50,196 bases of DNA from an uncultured Lachnospiraceae bacterium (GTDB taxonomy: Bacteria > Bacillota > Clostridia > Lachnospirales > Lachnospiraceae), in assembly GCA_937965795.1 (NCBI GenBank), contig CALCMD010000042.1, forward strand, positions 1 to 50,196, written 5' to 3'. Positions 32,956-42,808 of the stretch are shown one piece after another. Numbering within the stretch: position 1 is the first letter of the stretch; each line of letters opens with the position of its first letter. A model generated the notes under the pieces. That model worked only from the letters and a program-made list of their open reading frames with translations, ran no database searches and was not told the origin of the DNA. The translations under genes were made by a program, and so were the position numbers.

Positions 32956-34148
32956 TTTTCCTCCACGCGCGCCGTCACGCTTCCATCTTTTACAAAAATT
33001 TCGATTTCACTTCCCGGAGGCATCTGCCTGACCGACACAACTCTGCGCTTTCCGGCGTCCACCACGCAAGCATAGCCCTGATTCAGCTTATCCAGCGGAG
33101 AAAGCCCCCGCAGCTTTTCGATACACAGCGCCAGCGTATGTCGGTTTTTTGCAATGCTCTGCTCCATCAATTCACGGAACCTGTCCTCGTATCTGTCAAG
33201 GATCTGGCGCTTTTCCCGAATCTGATTTTCCGGGCTCAGATAGTTCAGTTTTACTTTATAACCGGAAAGCAGATTTCTCTGCATATGAAGCTGTTCCGCT
33301 ATCCGTCTGCCAAGCTGTATCCGGTATTGCAGAATCCTCTCCTGTATCAGATGCACATCCATGACTGCCAGCTCCGCTGCGGCAGAGGGCGTCGGCGCCC
33401 GAAGATCCGCCGCAAAATCTGAGATCGTGACATCCGTTTCATGTCCCACCGCTGATATGACAGGCGTCCGGCATTCAAAAATGGCACGGGCGACTTTTTC
33501 CTCGTTAAACGCCCAGAGATCTTCCATCGAACCGCCGCCTCTGCCCACGATCATAACATCCACGCCATAGGCGTCCAGCATCTGAATTCCCCGCACGATA
33601 CTGTCCGCCGCTCCTTCCCCCTGCACCAGCGCCGGATAAAGGATGGTCTGGACATACGGATTTCTTCTCCGGGTGATGTTCAGAATATCCCGAATCGCCG
33701 CCCCCGTAGGCGCTGTGACGACTCCCAGCGTTCGGACATGCTTCGGAACCGGCTGCTTATATTCCGGTGCGAACATGCCCATTTCTTCCAGCTCTTTTTT
33801 TAATGCGGCGAATTTTTCATACAGAAGTCCCGCGCCGTCCAGAAGAATCTCACTAGCATACAACTGGTATTTCCCGTCCCGCTCAAATACATTCACGCTT
33901 CCCAGAATGATCACCTGCTGTCCGTTTTCCATATGGAATGCCAGACCCTTGCGCATTCCCGCAAACATCACGCAGGCAATGCTCCCCGTCTCATCTTTCA
34001 GCGAAAAATAGAGATGCCCGCTGGTATGATATTTACAATTAGAAACCTCGCCTTTTACATAAATACGTTTCAACACGAAGTCCTGCGCAAACATATTTTT
34101 AATGTAGGCATTGATCTGCCCTACCGAATACGCCTTCTTCTGTATCAT
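32952..34148 (-). CDS. xseA: Exodeoxyribonuclease VII large subunit
   Basis: The 398-residue protein has an N-terminal OB-fold (about 20-100: VKGEVSNCKYHTSGHLYFSLKDE) and the catalytic domain with GVVTAPTGAAIRDI, GRGGGSMEDLWAFN and AVGHETDVTISDF. It degrades single-stranded DNA with XseB. It overlaps nusB by 4 bp (ATGA). Confidence 0.97.
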   Translation of the reverse strand: MIQKKAYSVGQINAYIKNMFAQDFVLKRIYVKGEVSNCKYHTSGHLYFSLKDETGSIACVMFAGMRKGLAFHMENGQQVIILGSVNVFERDGKYQLYASEILLDGAGLLYEKFAALKKELEEMGMFAPEYKQPVPKHVRTLGVVTAPTGAAIRDILNITRRRNPYVQTILYPALVQGEGAADSIVRGIQMLDAYGVDVMIVGRGGGSMEDLWAFNEEKVARAIFECRTPVISAVGHETDVTISDFAADLRAPTPSAAAELAVMDVHLIQERILQYRIQLGRRIAEQLHMQRNLLSGYKVKLNYLSPENQIREKRQILDRYEDRFRELMEQSIAKNRHTLALCIEKLRGLSPLDKLNQGYACVVDAGKRRVVSVRQMPPGSEIEIFVKDGSVTARVEEK

Positions 34149-34594
34149 TTTTCTTCCGGCTGCCCCTCTGTATCCCCTGTAGTGCGCTCCGCATTCTTCT
34201 TTACGATCTTTGCCAGAATTCCGTTAATAAACGCCGGAGATTCGTCCCCGCCAAAGGTTTTTCCCAGCTCGACGGCTTCATTGATCGCCACCCGCATCGG
34301 AATGTCCTCATCATATTCTATCTCATAGACCGCCAGGCGCAGAATCGCCAGCTCAGCCTTTCCCATACGATCGATTTTCCATCCCTCCGACACTTCACCC
34401 AGGTCTGCGTCGATCGCTGGAAGCTTTTCTTTCATTTTTTCAAACTTCTCCTGGATATATACCAGATTTTTTTCAGAAACTTCTCCCATTTCTTCAAAAT
34501 AAAATTTCATCTGCTCCGGCAGCTCCTCCTCCTCATGAAATGCCGCCTGAAAAATAAGTTTGAAAATATGTTCTCTTATTTCATGTCTTGTCAT
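34145..34594 (-). CDS. nusB: Transcription antitermination factor NusB
   Basis: The 149-residue helical protein begins with TRHEIREHIFKLIFQAAFH and ends with the typical VAINEAVELGKTFGGDESPAFINGILAKI. It acts in rRNA transcription with NusE. It is the first gene of the nusB-spoIVB operon. A Glu-rich tail of about 15 residues follows the domain. Confidence 0.96.
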   Translation of the reverse strand: MTRHEIREHIFKLIFQAAFHEEEELPEQMKFYFEEMGEVSEKNLVYIQEKFEKMKEKLPAIDADLGEVSEGWKIDRMGKAELAILRLAVYEIEYDEDIPMRVAINEAVELGKTFGGDESPAFINGILAKIVKKNAERTTGDTEGQPEEK

Positions 34595-34614
34595 CTCTTT
34601 TTCCCTTCCTGGTG

Positions 34615-34645
34615 AAAAAAGGGTGTCTGAAACCAGACACCCTTT
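34615..34645 (-). terminator. asp23 terminator
   Basis: The stem AAGGGTGTCTG / CAGACACCCTT encloses AAAC. Six Ts follow on the minus strand. It separates asp23 from nusB. Confidence 0.88.
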
Positions 34646-34650
34646 ATAAA

Positions 34651-35037
34651 TTAATTACGCTTTTCCATGCTTACGCTGGCAATACGTATATTTACACTGG
34701 ATACTTCTAATCCGGTCATGTTTTCAATGGACGCTTTTACTTTTTCCTGCACCTTCTGGCAGACCTTCGGAACACTGTAGCCATATGCTACGTTCAGAGC
34801 CACCTCTACCTGCACGATTCCGTCTTCCACAGTCACTTTGATTCCTTTGGAAAGATTCTTCATGCCAAGCTTTCCAACCAGCTCATTCGTGATGTTTCCT
34901 GCCATACTCGCCACACCTTCGACCTCCGTGGCCGCCAGCGCCGCAATGATTGCCACCACCTCGTCTGCGATTCGAACCTGACCGAAGCATTCTTCGTTCT
35001 GTATTGTATAATTATTCTGATTTTCTTCTTTTCCCAT
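34651..35037 (-). CDS. Asp23/Gls24-family envelope stress response protein
   Basis: The 128-residue protein has GQVRIADEVVAIIAALAATEVEGVASMAG and the alternating-strand ending NIRIASVSM of the Asp23 family. Such proteins form a membrane-near filament through a partner and are tied to envelope homeostasis. It is located before nusB as usual in Clostridia, with its own promoter and terminator. Confidence 0.95.
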   Translation of the reverse strand: MGKEENQNNYTIQNEECFGQVRIADEVVAIIAALAATEVEGVASMAGNITNELVGKLGMKNLSKGIKVTVEDGIVQVEVALNVAYGYSVPKVCQKVQEKVKASIENMTGLEVSSVNIRIASVSMEKRN

Positions 35038-35080
35038 GTAAAGACCTCCTCATTTCTGTGTGGATGCTTGTAATGCTTTT

Positions 35081-35110
35081 ATTATATACCAAAACACAGG
35101 TAATTGGCAA
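35081..35110 (-). promoter_or_regulatory. asp23 promoter
   Basis: On the minus strand TTGCCA and TATAAT are spaced by 18 bp, about 45 bp upstream of the start. AGGAGG precedes the ATG. Confidence 0.75.
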
Positions 35111-35134
35111 ACAAATTTTGTCATCAAATCCTCT

Positions 35135-36727
35135 TTACCGCCCAAACTCCGCAAGCTCCAGCCCTTCGTTCCGATCCAGCGTCATTCCAATACTCCAGGA
35201 ATTTACCCATAAAAGCAGTGGATTCCCTTTCAGGTCTTTCACCTTCTTCATATCAGACGTTCCCACCAGTTTATTTAGGTCGATTTCCTTATTTTCAATC
35301 CAGCGTATGTGCTCATATGGAAGGTTCTCCAGAATAATGTCTACATTATACTCATTTTTCAAACGGTATTTCAGCACTTCAAACTGAAGAACGCCTACCA
35401 CGCCCACGATGATCTCTTCCATTCCCGTATTGAACTCCTGAAAAATCTGAATGGCGCCTTCCTGCGCAATCTGGTTGATTCCTTTGATAAACTGCTTCCT
35501 TTTCATCGTATCGACCTGACGCACTCTGGCAAAATGTTCCGGTGCAAAGGTAGGGATACCTTCATAGGAAAACTTCTTTCCCGGCATACAGATCGTATCT
35601 CCTATGGAAAAGATACCCGGATCAAACACGCCGATAATATCCCCCGCATAAGCGTGGTCCACGATATGACGCTCCTGCGCCATCATCTGCTGCGGCTGGG
35701 AAAGACGCTGTTTCCTGTCCCCCTGCACATGATAAACTTCCATTCCGGCGTCAAACTCACCGGAACAAATGCGCATAAAAGCGATTCTGTCGCGGTGCGC
35801 CTTATTCATATTCGCCTGTATCTTAAATACAAAAGCGGAAAAGCTCTCCTCCATCGGGTCTACAACGCCAATATCCGCCTTTCTCGGAAGCGGCGAAGTC
35901 GTCATAGAAAGGAAATGCTTCAAAAAGATCTCCACGCCAAAGTTCGTAAGAGCAGAACCAAAAAATACCGGAGACAGCTCCCCTTTGCTTACAAGCTCCT
36001 GATCGAACTCGGCGCTTGCGCCGTCCAGAAGTTCGATTTCATCCAGAAGCTGGCTTTTCTGTTCTTCGCTTACGATCTCATCAATCTCCGGGGAATCCAA
36101 CGGAATCTCCCTGGCTTCTCCTTCCTTCGTTCCCTTTTCCGTATCGGTAAACACCGTAATTTTCCCGCTTCCCCGCTCGTATACACCCTTAAAGCTTTTT
36201 CCTGATCCGATTGGCCAGTTGATCGGGCAGGTGGCAATGCCAAGCTCCTTTTCAATATCATCCAGAAGCTCAAAGGTATCGTTGGCGTCACGGTCCATCT
36301 TATTGATAAAAGTAAAAATCGGGATATGACGCATCACGCACACCTTAAAGAGCTTTCGTGTCTGCGCCTCCACACCCTTCGAAGCGTCAATGACCATAAC
36401 GGCTGAATCGGCAGCCATCAGCGTGCGGTAGGTATCCTCGGAAAAGTCCTGATGTCCCGGTGTATCCAGAATGTTAATACAATATCCGTCATAATTAAAC
36501 TGCAAAACGGAGGAAGTGACAGAAATACCTCTCTCCTTCTCAATCTCCATCCAATCCGATACCGCATGTCTGGCAGTCGCTTTTCCCTTTACAGAACCTG
36601 CCAGATTAATTGCTCCGCCATAAAGAAGAAACTTTTCTGTCAGCGTTGTCTTTCCTGCGTCCGGATGGGAAATAATGGCAAACGTCCGGCGTTTCTCGAT
36701 TTCTTTTCTTATATCAGTCACAATCAT
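35135..36727 (-). CDS. prfC: Peptide chain release factor 3
   Basis: The 530-residue GTPase recycles RF1/RF2. The GTP-binding motifs SHPDAGKTT, DTPGH and NKMD are in place, and the C-terminal RF3 domain is complete. GGAGG is one base from the ATG but 7 nt from a GTG at codon 3 (36721), so the true start may be that GTG. Monocistronic, with a consensus promoter. Confidence 0.96.
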   Translation of the reverse strand: MIVTDIRKEIEKRRTFAIISHPDAGKTTLTEKFLLYGGAINLAGSVKGKATARHAVSDWMEIEKERGISVTSSVLQFNYDGYCINILDTPGHQDFSEDTYRTLMAADSAVMVIDASKGVEAQTRKLFKVCVMRHIPIFTFINKMDRDANDTFELLDDIEKELGIATCPINWPIGSGKSFKGVYERGSGKITVFTDTEKGTKEGEAREIPLDSPEIDEIVSEEQKSQLLDEIELLDGASAEFDQELVSKGELSPVFFGSALTNFGVEIFLKHFLSMTTSPLPRKADIGVVDPMEESFSAFVFKIQANMNKAHRDRIAFMRICSGEFDAGMEVYHVQGDRKQRLSQPQQMMAQERHIVDHAYAGDIIGVFDPGIFSIGDTICMPGKKFSYEGIPTFAPEHFARVRQVDTMKRKQFIKGINQIAQEGAIQIFQEFNTGMEEIIVGVVGVLQFEVLKYRLKNEYNVDIILENLPYEHIRWIENKEIDLNKLVGTSDMKKVKDLKGNPLLLWVNSWSIGMTLDRNEGLELAEFGR

Positions 36728-36766
36728 TCCTCCAAAATTTTCATTCGTCCTTTATGAACAGAAACA

Positions 36767-36795
36767 ATTTTATCAAGACTGCCAAAAGATGTCAA
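36767..36795 (-). promoter_or_regulatory. prfC promoter
   Basis: On the minus strand consensus TTGACA and TAAAAT are spaced by 17 bp, about 40 bp from the start. Confidence 0.82.
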
Positions 36796-36824
36796 CCACT
36801 GGCAGGCAGATTGGACATCCATTC

Positions 36825-36870
36825 AAAAAAGAAACGGCATTTCTGCCTTTCGCCGCAGCCATGCCGTTTC
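36825..36870 (-). terminator. purA terminator
   Basis: GAAACGGCAT pairs with ATGCCGTTTC around a GC-rich inner loop. TTCTTTTTT follows on the minus strand. Confidence 0.85.
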
Positions 36871-36886
36871 CCATCACTTCTCTTTT

Positions 36887-38161
36887 TTATCTGTAGATAA
36901 TATCCTCTCTTCCCGGTCCATTGGAAACCATCGTAATCGGGAATCCGATATGCTCTTCTACAAACTCTACATATTTCCGGCAGTTTTCCGGAAGCTCTTC
37001 ATACTTTCTGATGCCCCGGATATCGCTCTTCCATCCCGGAAGCTTCTCGATCACCGGTTTTGCCTTCTCAAGCCGTGCCGTGGTCGGGAAATCTGTCGTC
37101 ACCTGGCCATTGATTTCATAGCCCACGCACACTGGAATCTCATCCAGATAACTCAGCACATCCAGAACCGTGAACGCCACGTCTGTCGTCCCCTGCATTC
37201 TGCATCCATATTTGGTCGCCACACAGTCAAACCATCCCATACGTCTCGGACGTCCTGTAGTCGCTCCGAACTCTCCGCCGTCTCCGCCCCGGCGTCTCAG
37301 CTCATCCGCCTCTTCACCGAAAATCTCGCTGACAAAAGCGCCCGCGCCTACCGCGCTGGAATATGCCTTTACGACTGTCACGATTTTCTTAATCTCATAA
37401 GGCGGAATGCCTGCTCCGATTGCGCCATAAGCCGCCAGCGTGGAGGAAGAGGTTACCATCGGATAAATTCCGTGATCCGGGTCTTTTAAGGAACCTAACT
37501 GTCCCTCTAAAAGAATGTTCTTTCCTTCCTTTATCGCATTCCACAGATATGCGGAAGTATCGCATACAAACGGTTCTACCATCTCGCGGTAGCTGTGAAG
37601 CTCTTCCAGAAGATCTTCCGGCTTAATTGCAGGTTTGTGGTACAAATGCTCCAGAATGACATTCTTTTGCTCACAGATACGGACTACCTTCTCTTTCAGA
37701 AGCTCTTCATCAAACAGCTCGCTCACCTGGAAGCCAATCTTTGCGTACTTATCCGAATAGAACGGCGCAATACCTGACTTTGTGGACCCGAAGGACTTTC
37801 CTCCCAGACGCTCCTCCTCGCACTGGTCGAACAGAATGTGATAAGACATCACCATCTGCGCCCGGTCAGACACCAGGATTTTCGGCATCGGAACGCCTCT
37901 GTCCACGATGCTCTTTACTTCATTAAACAAAACAGGAATATTCAATGCCACACCGTTGCCGATAATGCTGGTCGTATGATCGTAAAACACACCCGATGGC
38001 AATGTATGAAGTGCGAACTTACCATAATTATTTACAATTGTATGGCCGGCGTTCGCTCCTCCTTGAAATCTTACGATGATATCTGCTTTTTCGGCAAGCA
38101 TATCCGTAATCTTGCCTTTGCCTTCATCGCCCCAGTTTGCTCCTACAACTGCTTGTACCAT
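36887..38161 (-). CDS. purA: Adenylosuccinate synthetase
   Basis: The 424-residue enzyme joins IMP and aspartate using GTP, the first step to AMP. The N-terminal GANWGDEGKGKITD and GGANAGHT loops are the GTP/IMP site. GAFVSEIFGE and GATTGRPRRMGWFD are normal. It lies 36 bp downstream of purB. Confidence 0.97.
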   Translation of the reverse strand: MVQAVVGANWGDEGKGKITDMLAEKADIIVRFQGGANAGHTIVNNYGKFALHTLPSGVFYDHTTSIIGNGVALNIPVLFNEVKSIVDRGVPMPKILVSDRAQMVMSYHILFDQCEEERLGGKSFGSTKSGIAPFYSDKYAKIGFQVSELFDEELLKEKVVRICEQKNVILEHLYHKPAIKPEDLLEELHSYREMVEPFVCDTSAYLWNAIKEGKNILLEGQLGSLKDPDHGIYPMVTSSSTLAAYGAIGAGIPPYEIKKIVTVVKAYSSAVGAGAFVSEIFGEEADELRRRGGDGGEFGATTGRPRRMGWFDCVATKYGCRMQGTTDVAFTVLDVLSYLDEIPVCVGYEINGQVTTDFPTTARLEKAKPVIEKLPGWKSDIRGIRKYEELPENCRKYVEFVEEHIGFPITMVSNGPGREDIIYR

Positions 38162-38197
38162 ATCATTTCCTCCTGTGTTTCCATCTTTTCTTTTTTC

Positions 38198-39631
38198 TTA
38201 TACATTTATTTCCGCTTTTACGCCCAGAAGTTCTTTGTTCTCTTCCAAAACCGGATTCACCACATGTTTCAGGAAGTTTTCTACCTGGAGCGGCGCCCGT
38301 CCTACATATTTGGACGGATCCATTGTTTTCTGAAGCTCCTCCAGCGTCAGATTAAACGCCGGGTCTGCCGCGATCAGTTCCAGAAGATTATTATCCAGGC
38401 CCAGAACTTTTACATTCTTTCCGGCTTCCATAGACAGTTCCCGGATACGCTCATGCAGCTCCTGTCTGTCGCCGCCGGCTTTTACGGCGTCCATCATGAT
38501 ATTTTCAGTGGCCATAAACGGAAGCTCTGACATCAGGCGCTTCTCGATGACCTTCGGGTATACTACCAATCCATCTACTACGTTCAGGCACAAATCCAGA
38601 ACGCCGTCAATCGCCAGAAATCCCTCCGGAATGGACAGACGTTTATTCGCAGAATCATCTAGGGTACGCTCAAACCACTGGGTAGCCGAAGTGACCGCCG
38701 GATTCAGAGCGTCAATCATGACATAACGGGACAGAGACGCGATACGCTCGCTCCGCATCGGGTTGCGCTTATATGCCATTGCCGAAGAACCGATCTGGCT
38801 CTTTTCAAACGGTTCCTCGACTTCTTTTAAATGCTGTAACAGGCGGATATCATTGGAAAATTTGTGTGCGCTGGCTGCAATGCCCGCCAGGACATTCGCC
38901 ACTCTCGTATCCACTTTCCGGGAATAGGTCTGTCCGGATACCGGATAGCATTCCGCAAATCCCATCTTCTCTGCGATCATCGGATCGATTTTATCAATGG
39001 TCTCCTGATCCCCGTCAAACAATTCCTGAAAACTTGCCTGTGTTCCTGTCGTTCCTTTGGAACCAAGCAGCTTCATCGTACCAAGCACATGATTCAGATC
39101 CTCCAGATCCATCAGAAATTCCTGCATCCACAGCGTCGCACGTTTTCCTACCGTCGTCGGCTGTGCCGGCTGAAAATGGGTGAAAGCCAGAGTCGGCTGG
39201 CTCTTATATTCATCCGCAAACTTCGCCAGTTCCGCAATGACGTTCACCAGCTTTTTTCTCACCAGCTTCAAAGCTTCCGTCATCACGATAATATCTGTAT
39301 TATCCCCCACATAGCAGGAAGTAGCGCCCAGATGAATGATTCCCTTTGCTTTCGGACACTGTACGCCATACGCATATACATGGGACATAACGTCGTGGCG
39401 CACGATTTTTTCCCGTTCCTTCGCTACGTCGTAATTAATATCTTCCGCATGGGCTTTCAGTTCTTCGATCTGTTCCTCCGTAATATTCAGCCCCAGTTCC
39501 CTCTCCGTCTCAGCGAGCGCGATCCAGAGCTTTCTCCAGGTACGAAATTTCATATCCGGCGAAAAAATATACTGCATTTCCTTACTTGCATAGCGCTCGG
39601 ATAACGGACTTTGGTATCTGTCTGTACTCAT
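38198..39631 (-). CDS. purB: Adenylosuccinate lyase
   Basis: The 477-residue enzyme cleaves adenylosuccinate and SAICAR to fumarate plus AMP or AICAR. The fumarase/aspartase-superfamily signature GSSAMAYKRNPMRSE is visible, along with HLGATSCYVGDNTD. It starts 15 bp after the purF stop, so it is cotranscribed with purF and purA. Confidence 0.97.
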   Translation of the reverse strand: MSTDRYQSPLSERYASKEMQYIFSPDMKFRTWRKLWIALAETERELGLNITEEQIEELKAHAEDINYDVAKEREKIVRHDVMSHVYAYGVQCPKAKGIIHLGATSCYVGDNTDIIVMTEALKLVRKKLVNVIAELAKFADEYKSQPTLAFTHFQPAQPTTVGKRATLWMQEFLMDLEDLNHVLGTMKLLGSKGTTGTQASFQELFDGDQETIDKIDPMIAEKMGFAECYPVSGQTYSRKVDTRVANVLAGIAASAHKFSNDIRLLQHLKEVEEPFEKSQIGSSAMAYKRNPMRSERIASLSRYVMIDALNPAVTSATQWFERTLDDSANKRLSIPEGFLAIDGVLDLCLNVVDGLVVYPKVIEKRLMSELPFMATENIMMDAVKAGGDRQELHERIRELSMEAGKNVKVLGLDNNLLELIAADPAFNLTLEELQKTMDPSKYVGRAPLQVENFLKHVVNPVLEENKELLGVKAEINV

Positions 39632-39646
39632 CTGTTCTCTCCTTTT

Positions 39647-41089
39647 CTATTTCTCATAGTTTCCTCGAATATCTCTCACAGGCGGCTCGATCGGATATTT
39701 CCCGGTAAAACATCCCTTGCAGACCGACAGTCCCCCGACCATCTCCTCCAGGCGTTCCAGCCGCAAATATCCCAGAGAATCCGCGCCAATCATTCTGCGA
39801 ATCTCCTCCACCGTTCTTTCATATGCGATCAACTGCTCCCGTGCCGGTACATCCGTACCGAAATAGCAGGGCCATAAAAATGGCGGCGAGCTGACCCGCA
39901 TATGTACTTCCAGGGCTCCGGCTTCTTTCAACATACTGACAATTCTGTCGCTTGTCGTCCCGCGGACGATCGAATCGTCGATCATAATGATGCGCTTTCC
40001 CTTTACCGCATCTTTTAAAACATTCAGCTTCACCCGCACGCTGGATTCCCGGCTGCTCTGCTTCGGCTTGATAAAGGTTCTTCCCACATAAGTGTTCTTT
40101 ACAAAAGCCGTGCCATACGGAATTCCCGATTGCAGGGAATATCCCAGGGCCGCCGCATTTCCCGATTCCGGCACGCCCACCACCAGGTCTGCCTCTACCG
40201 GAGAATCCATCGCCAGATATTTTCCCGCCAGGACACGGGACTGATAAACATTTACTCCGTCAATCCGGCTGTCCGGTCTGGCAAAATAAATATATTCAAA
40301 AATACATCTGGCCTCCTGAGCCTTCGGAATGCACATCCTCGTATCGGACGAAATGCCGTTCTTCGTAATCGTAACGATTTCCCCCGGCCGCACATCCCTT
40401 ACAAACTCCGCGCCGATCGTATCCAGCGCGCAGCTCTCTGAAGCCAGGATATAGGCGTGATCCCGCTTTCCAATGCAAAGAGGTTTGAACCCGAAAGGAT
40501 CTCTCGCCCCCATCAGCTTTCGCGGCGACATCACGACCAGCGAATAAGCGCCTTTGAGCTTTTTCATCGCTCTTGCCAGCGCTTCCTCCGCAGTCGGAGC
40601 CTGGACACGCTCCCTTGCAATATGATAGGCAATCACCTCCGAATCAATGGTCGTCTGGAAAATTGCGCCTCCATAAGCCAGTTCTTCCCGAAGCTCAGGT
40701 GCATTAATCAGATTTCCATTGTGCGCAAGGGCAAGCGTCCCTTTGATATAATTCAATACCAACGGCTGCGCATTTTCTCTGGTGCTCTCTCCGGCAGTAG
40801 AATACCTCACATGGCCGACGCCGATGTCGCCCTTCATGCCGGCCAGCCCTTCCCCGGTAAACACTTCATGGACAAGTCCCATCCCCTTATAGGACTGTAC
40901 CTGTCCTTTCGGCCCCTGGGTATCGCTCACTGCGATTCCGCAGCTTTCCTGCCCTCTGTGCTGCAAAGCAAAGAGTCCGTAATAAATCGTCGACGCCACG
41001 TCGTTTCCGTCAAAATCATAAATTCCAAAGACGCCGCATTCTTCTTTGAGTTTGCCTGTTTCTGCTTTTTGTTCATGTATATTCTGCAT
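39647..41089 (-). CDS. purF: Amidophosphoribosyltransferase
   Basis: The 480-residue enzyme commits PRPP to purines using glutamine. The glutamine amidotransferase domain begins at Cys18 (ECGVFGI) after a short propeptide, which must be cleaved to expose it. The PRPP loop IMIDDSIVRGTT is present. CKGC near the C-terminus suggests the [4Fe-4S] form known from Bacillus. It is followed closely by purB. Confidence 0.97.
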   Translation of the reverse strand: MQNIHEQKAETGKLKEECGVFGIYDFDGNDVASTIYYGLFALQHRGQESCGIAVSDTQGPKGQVQSYKGMGLVHEVFTGEGLAGMKGDIGVGHVRYSTAGESTRENAQPLVLNYIKGTLALAHNGNLINAPELREELAYGGAIFQTTIDSEVIAYHIARERVQAPTAEEALARAMKKLKGAYSLVVMSPRKLMGARDPFGFKPLCIGKRDHAYILASESCALDTIGAEFVRDVRPGEIVTITKNGISSDTRMCIPKAQEARCIFEYIYFARPDSRIDGVNVYQSRVLAGKYLAMDSPVEADLVVGVPESGNAAALGYSLQSGIPYGTAFVKNTYVGRTFIKPKQSSRESSVRVKLNVLKDAVKGKRIIMIDDSIVRGTTSDRIVSMLKEAGALEVHMRVSSPPFLWPCYFGTDVPAREQLIAYERTVEEIRRMIGADSLGYLRLERLEEMVGGLSVCKGCFTGKYPIEPPVRDIRGNYEK

Positions 41090-41157
41090 TTCTCATCACT
41101 CCGTCTGTCCCTGCTTTTTCAGGGCCGCCCTCTGCTGTTGCGAATATAACAAGACAC

Positions 41158-41180
41158 AGGGCTGCCGCAGCGACAGCCCT
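41158..41180 (-). terminator. Hairpin after purC
   Basis: The stem AGGGCTG with CAGCCCT has an inner CGC/GCG. The minus-strand tail is not T-rich, so it may be a leaky terminator or a pause between purC and purF. Confidence 0.5.
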
Positions 41181-41191
41181 TCCTATCTTTT

Positions 41192-41896
41192 TTATAATCC
41201 CAGACGTTTAAAGACTTCGTTGTATGCCTCTTCTACATTTCCGAGGTCTCTTCTGAAACGATCCTTATCCAGTTTTTCATGTGTGGTCGCATCCCACAGT
41301 CTGCATGTATCCGGCGACGTCTCGTCTGCCAGAATGATCTGCCCGTGATAACGGCCGAACTCGATCTTAAAATCGATCAATTCAATATTGGCTTCCATAA
41401 AGTATGCTTTCAGCACTTCATTTACTTTGAACGCATAGTTTGTAATGGTCTCAATCTCTTCTCTGGTCGCCAGATTCAAGGCGATTGCGAAATAATCATT
41501 AATCAGTGGATCGCCCAAATCATCGTTCTTATAACTGAACTCGATGGTCGGTGCAGCAAATTTCGTACCTTCCTCAACCCCAAGTCTCTTCGAAAAGCTT
41601 CCGGCAGCCACATTTCTGATGATAACCTCAAGCGGAACAATCTCCACCTTCTTTACGGCTGTCTCCCTGTCACTCAGCTCTTCCACGAAATGAGTCGGAA
41701 CGCCTGCGCTCTCCAGTTTCTGGAAAACAAGATTCGTCATACGGTTGTTGACAACGCCCTTTCCCACGATCGTACCTTTTTTCAGGCCGTTAAATGCAGT
41801 GGCGTCATCCTTGTAATCCACAATCAACACATCTGGATCGTCTGTCGTATAAACCTTCTTCGCTTTTCCTTCATAGAGTAACTCTTTCTTCTCCAT
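41192..41896 (-). CDS. purC: SAICAR synthetase
   Basis: The 234-residue enzyme adds aspartate to CAIR. The start LLYEGKAKKVYTTDDPD is the ATP-grasp-like P-loop of the family; VPLEVIIRNVAAGSFSKR and IELIDFKIEFG are typical. It is the first of the four purine genes, with a structured leader upstream. Confidence 0.97.
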   Translation of the reverse strand: MEKKELLYEGKAKKVYTTDDPDVLIVDYKDDATAFNGLKKGTIVGKGVVNNRMTNLVFQKLESAGVPTHFVEELSDRETAVKKVEIVPLEVIIRNVAAGSFSKRLGVEEGTKFAAPTIEFSYKNDDLGDPLINDYFAIALNLATREEIETITNYAFKVNEVLKAYFMEANIELIDFKIEFGRYHGQIILADETSPDTCRLWDATTHEKLDKDRFRRDLGNVEEAYNEVFKRLGL

Positions 41897-41939
41897 CTTA
41901 AATCCACCTGTCTTTCTTGAGTGATCTTTCTATGTATCT

Positions 41940-41982
41940 GTTCCCGCATAGAAAAGCAAACGTTTTGCTTTCTGCCCGGAAC
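41940..41982 (-). promoter_or_regulatory. Long hairpin in the purC leader
   Basis: On the minus strand GTTCC pairs with GGAAC, and inside AGAAAGCAAA pairs with TTTGCTTTTCT around CG. It sits about 45 bp before purC. It does not match the guanine riboswitch fold; the function is unknown. Confidence 0.5.
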
Positions 41983-42044
41983 ATTTACAAGTATATAACA
42001 ATGTTTTCTATAAAGCAAGTTCCAAGTTGCCAAAAATCCTGTCT

Positions 42045-42797
42045 TTATTTAAATTTTCCCAAAAACTCTCTGGTTCTCTGATTCTCCGAGTGAAAGAGTT
42101 CCTCCGGCGTCCCCTGCTCCGCAATAATGCCATGCTCCATAAAAATAATATGATCCGCCACGTTTCTTGCAAAGTTCATCTCATGGGTAACGATGACCAT
42201 TGTCATATGTTCCGCAGCCAGGTCTTTGATCACCTTCAGGATTTCTCCCGTAAGCTCCGGGTCGAGTGCGGAAGTCGGCTCGTCAAAAAAGAGAATCTTC
42301 GGATTCATGGCAAGCGCCCTCGCAATCGACACACGCTGCTGCTGTCCGCCGGAAAGCTGATAGGGATACGCATCCGCCTTATCTCCAAGCCCCATTTTTT
42401 CAAGCAGGCTTCTCGCCTGTTTTTCTACTTCCGTTTTCTCCCTCTTCTGGACATGCAGGGGCGCATCCATAATATTCTTTAATACCGAAAAATGAGGAAA
42501 CAGATTAAAATTCTGGAATACCAGCCCATAATATCCTTTCATCCTCCGAAGCTCGCCAGGTTTTGCATAGACCGCTTTCCCATTCTCACTTCTTACCGCC
42601 TGTTCGCCAAGATAAAGCATTTCTCCGTCATCCATCGTCTCCAGCATGGTGGCGCACCGAAGAAGTGTGGATTTTCCCGAACCGGAAGGTCCGATGATCG
42701 CCAGTACCTGTCCCTGTTCCACCGTCAGCGAAATATCTTTTAAAACTTCCAGATCTCCAAACCGCTTCTTTACATGTTTCATTTCTAACAGTTTCAT
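42045..42797 (-). CDS. Polar amino-acid ABC transporter ATP-binding protein
   Basis: The 250-residue ATPase has Walker A GPSGSGKST, signature LSGGQQQRV, Walker B ILFFDEPTSALDPE and the HisP/GlnQ-type ending. It powers uptake of a polar amino acid with the permease and binding protein encoded just upstream. It is last in the three-gene operon. The substrate (glutamine, cystine or another) is not readable. Confidence 0.95.
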   Translation of the reverse strand: MKLLEMKHVKKRFGDLEVLKDISLTVEQGQVLAIIGPSGSGKSTLLRCATMLETMDDGEMLYLGEQAVRSENGKAVYAKPGELRRMKGYYGLVFQNFNLFPHFSVLKNIMDAPLHVQKREKTEVEKQARSLLEKMGLGDKADAYPYQLSGGQQQRVSIARALAMNPKILFFDEPTSALDPELTGEILKVIKDLAAEHMTMVIVTHEMNFARNVADHIIFMEHGIIAEQGTPEELFHSENQRTREFLGKFK

Positions 42798-42808
42798 GGC
42801 TTACCCCC

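Noticed and set aside
41897..42044. Guanine/adenine riboswitch before purC
   Set aside because: The leader lacks the conserved aptamer core; only a simple long hairpin is seen.
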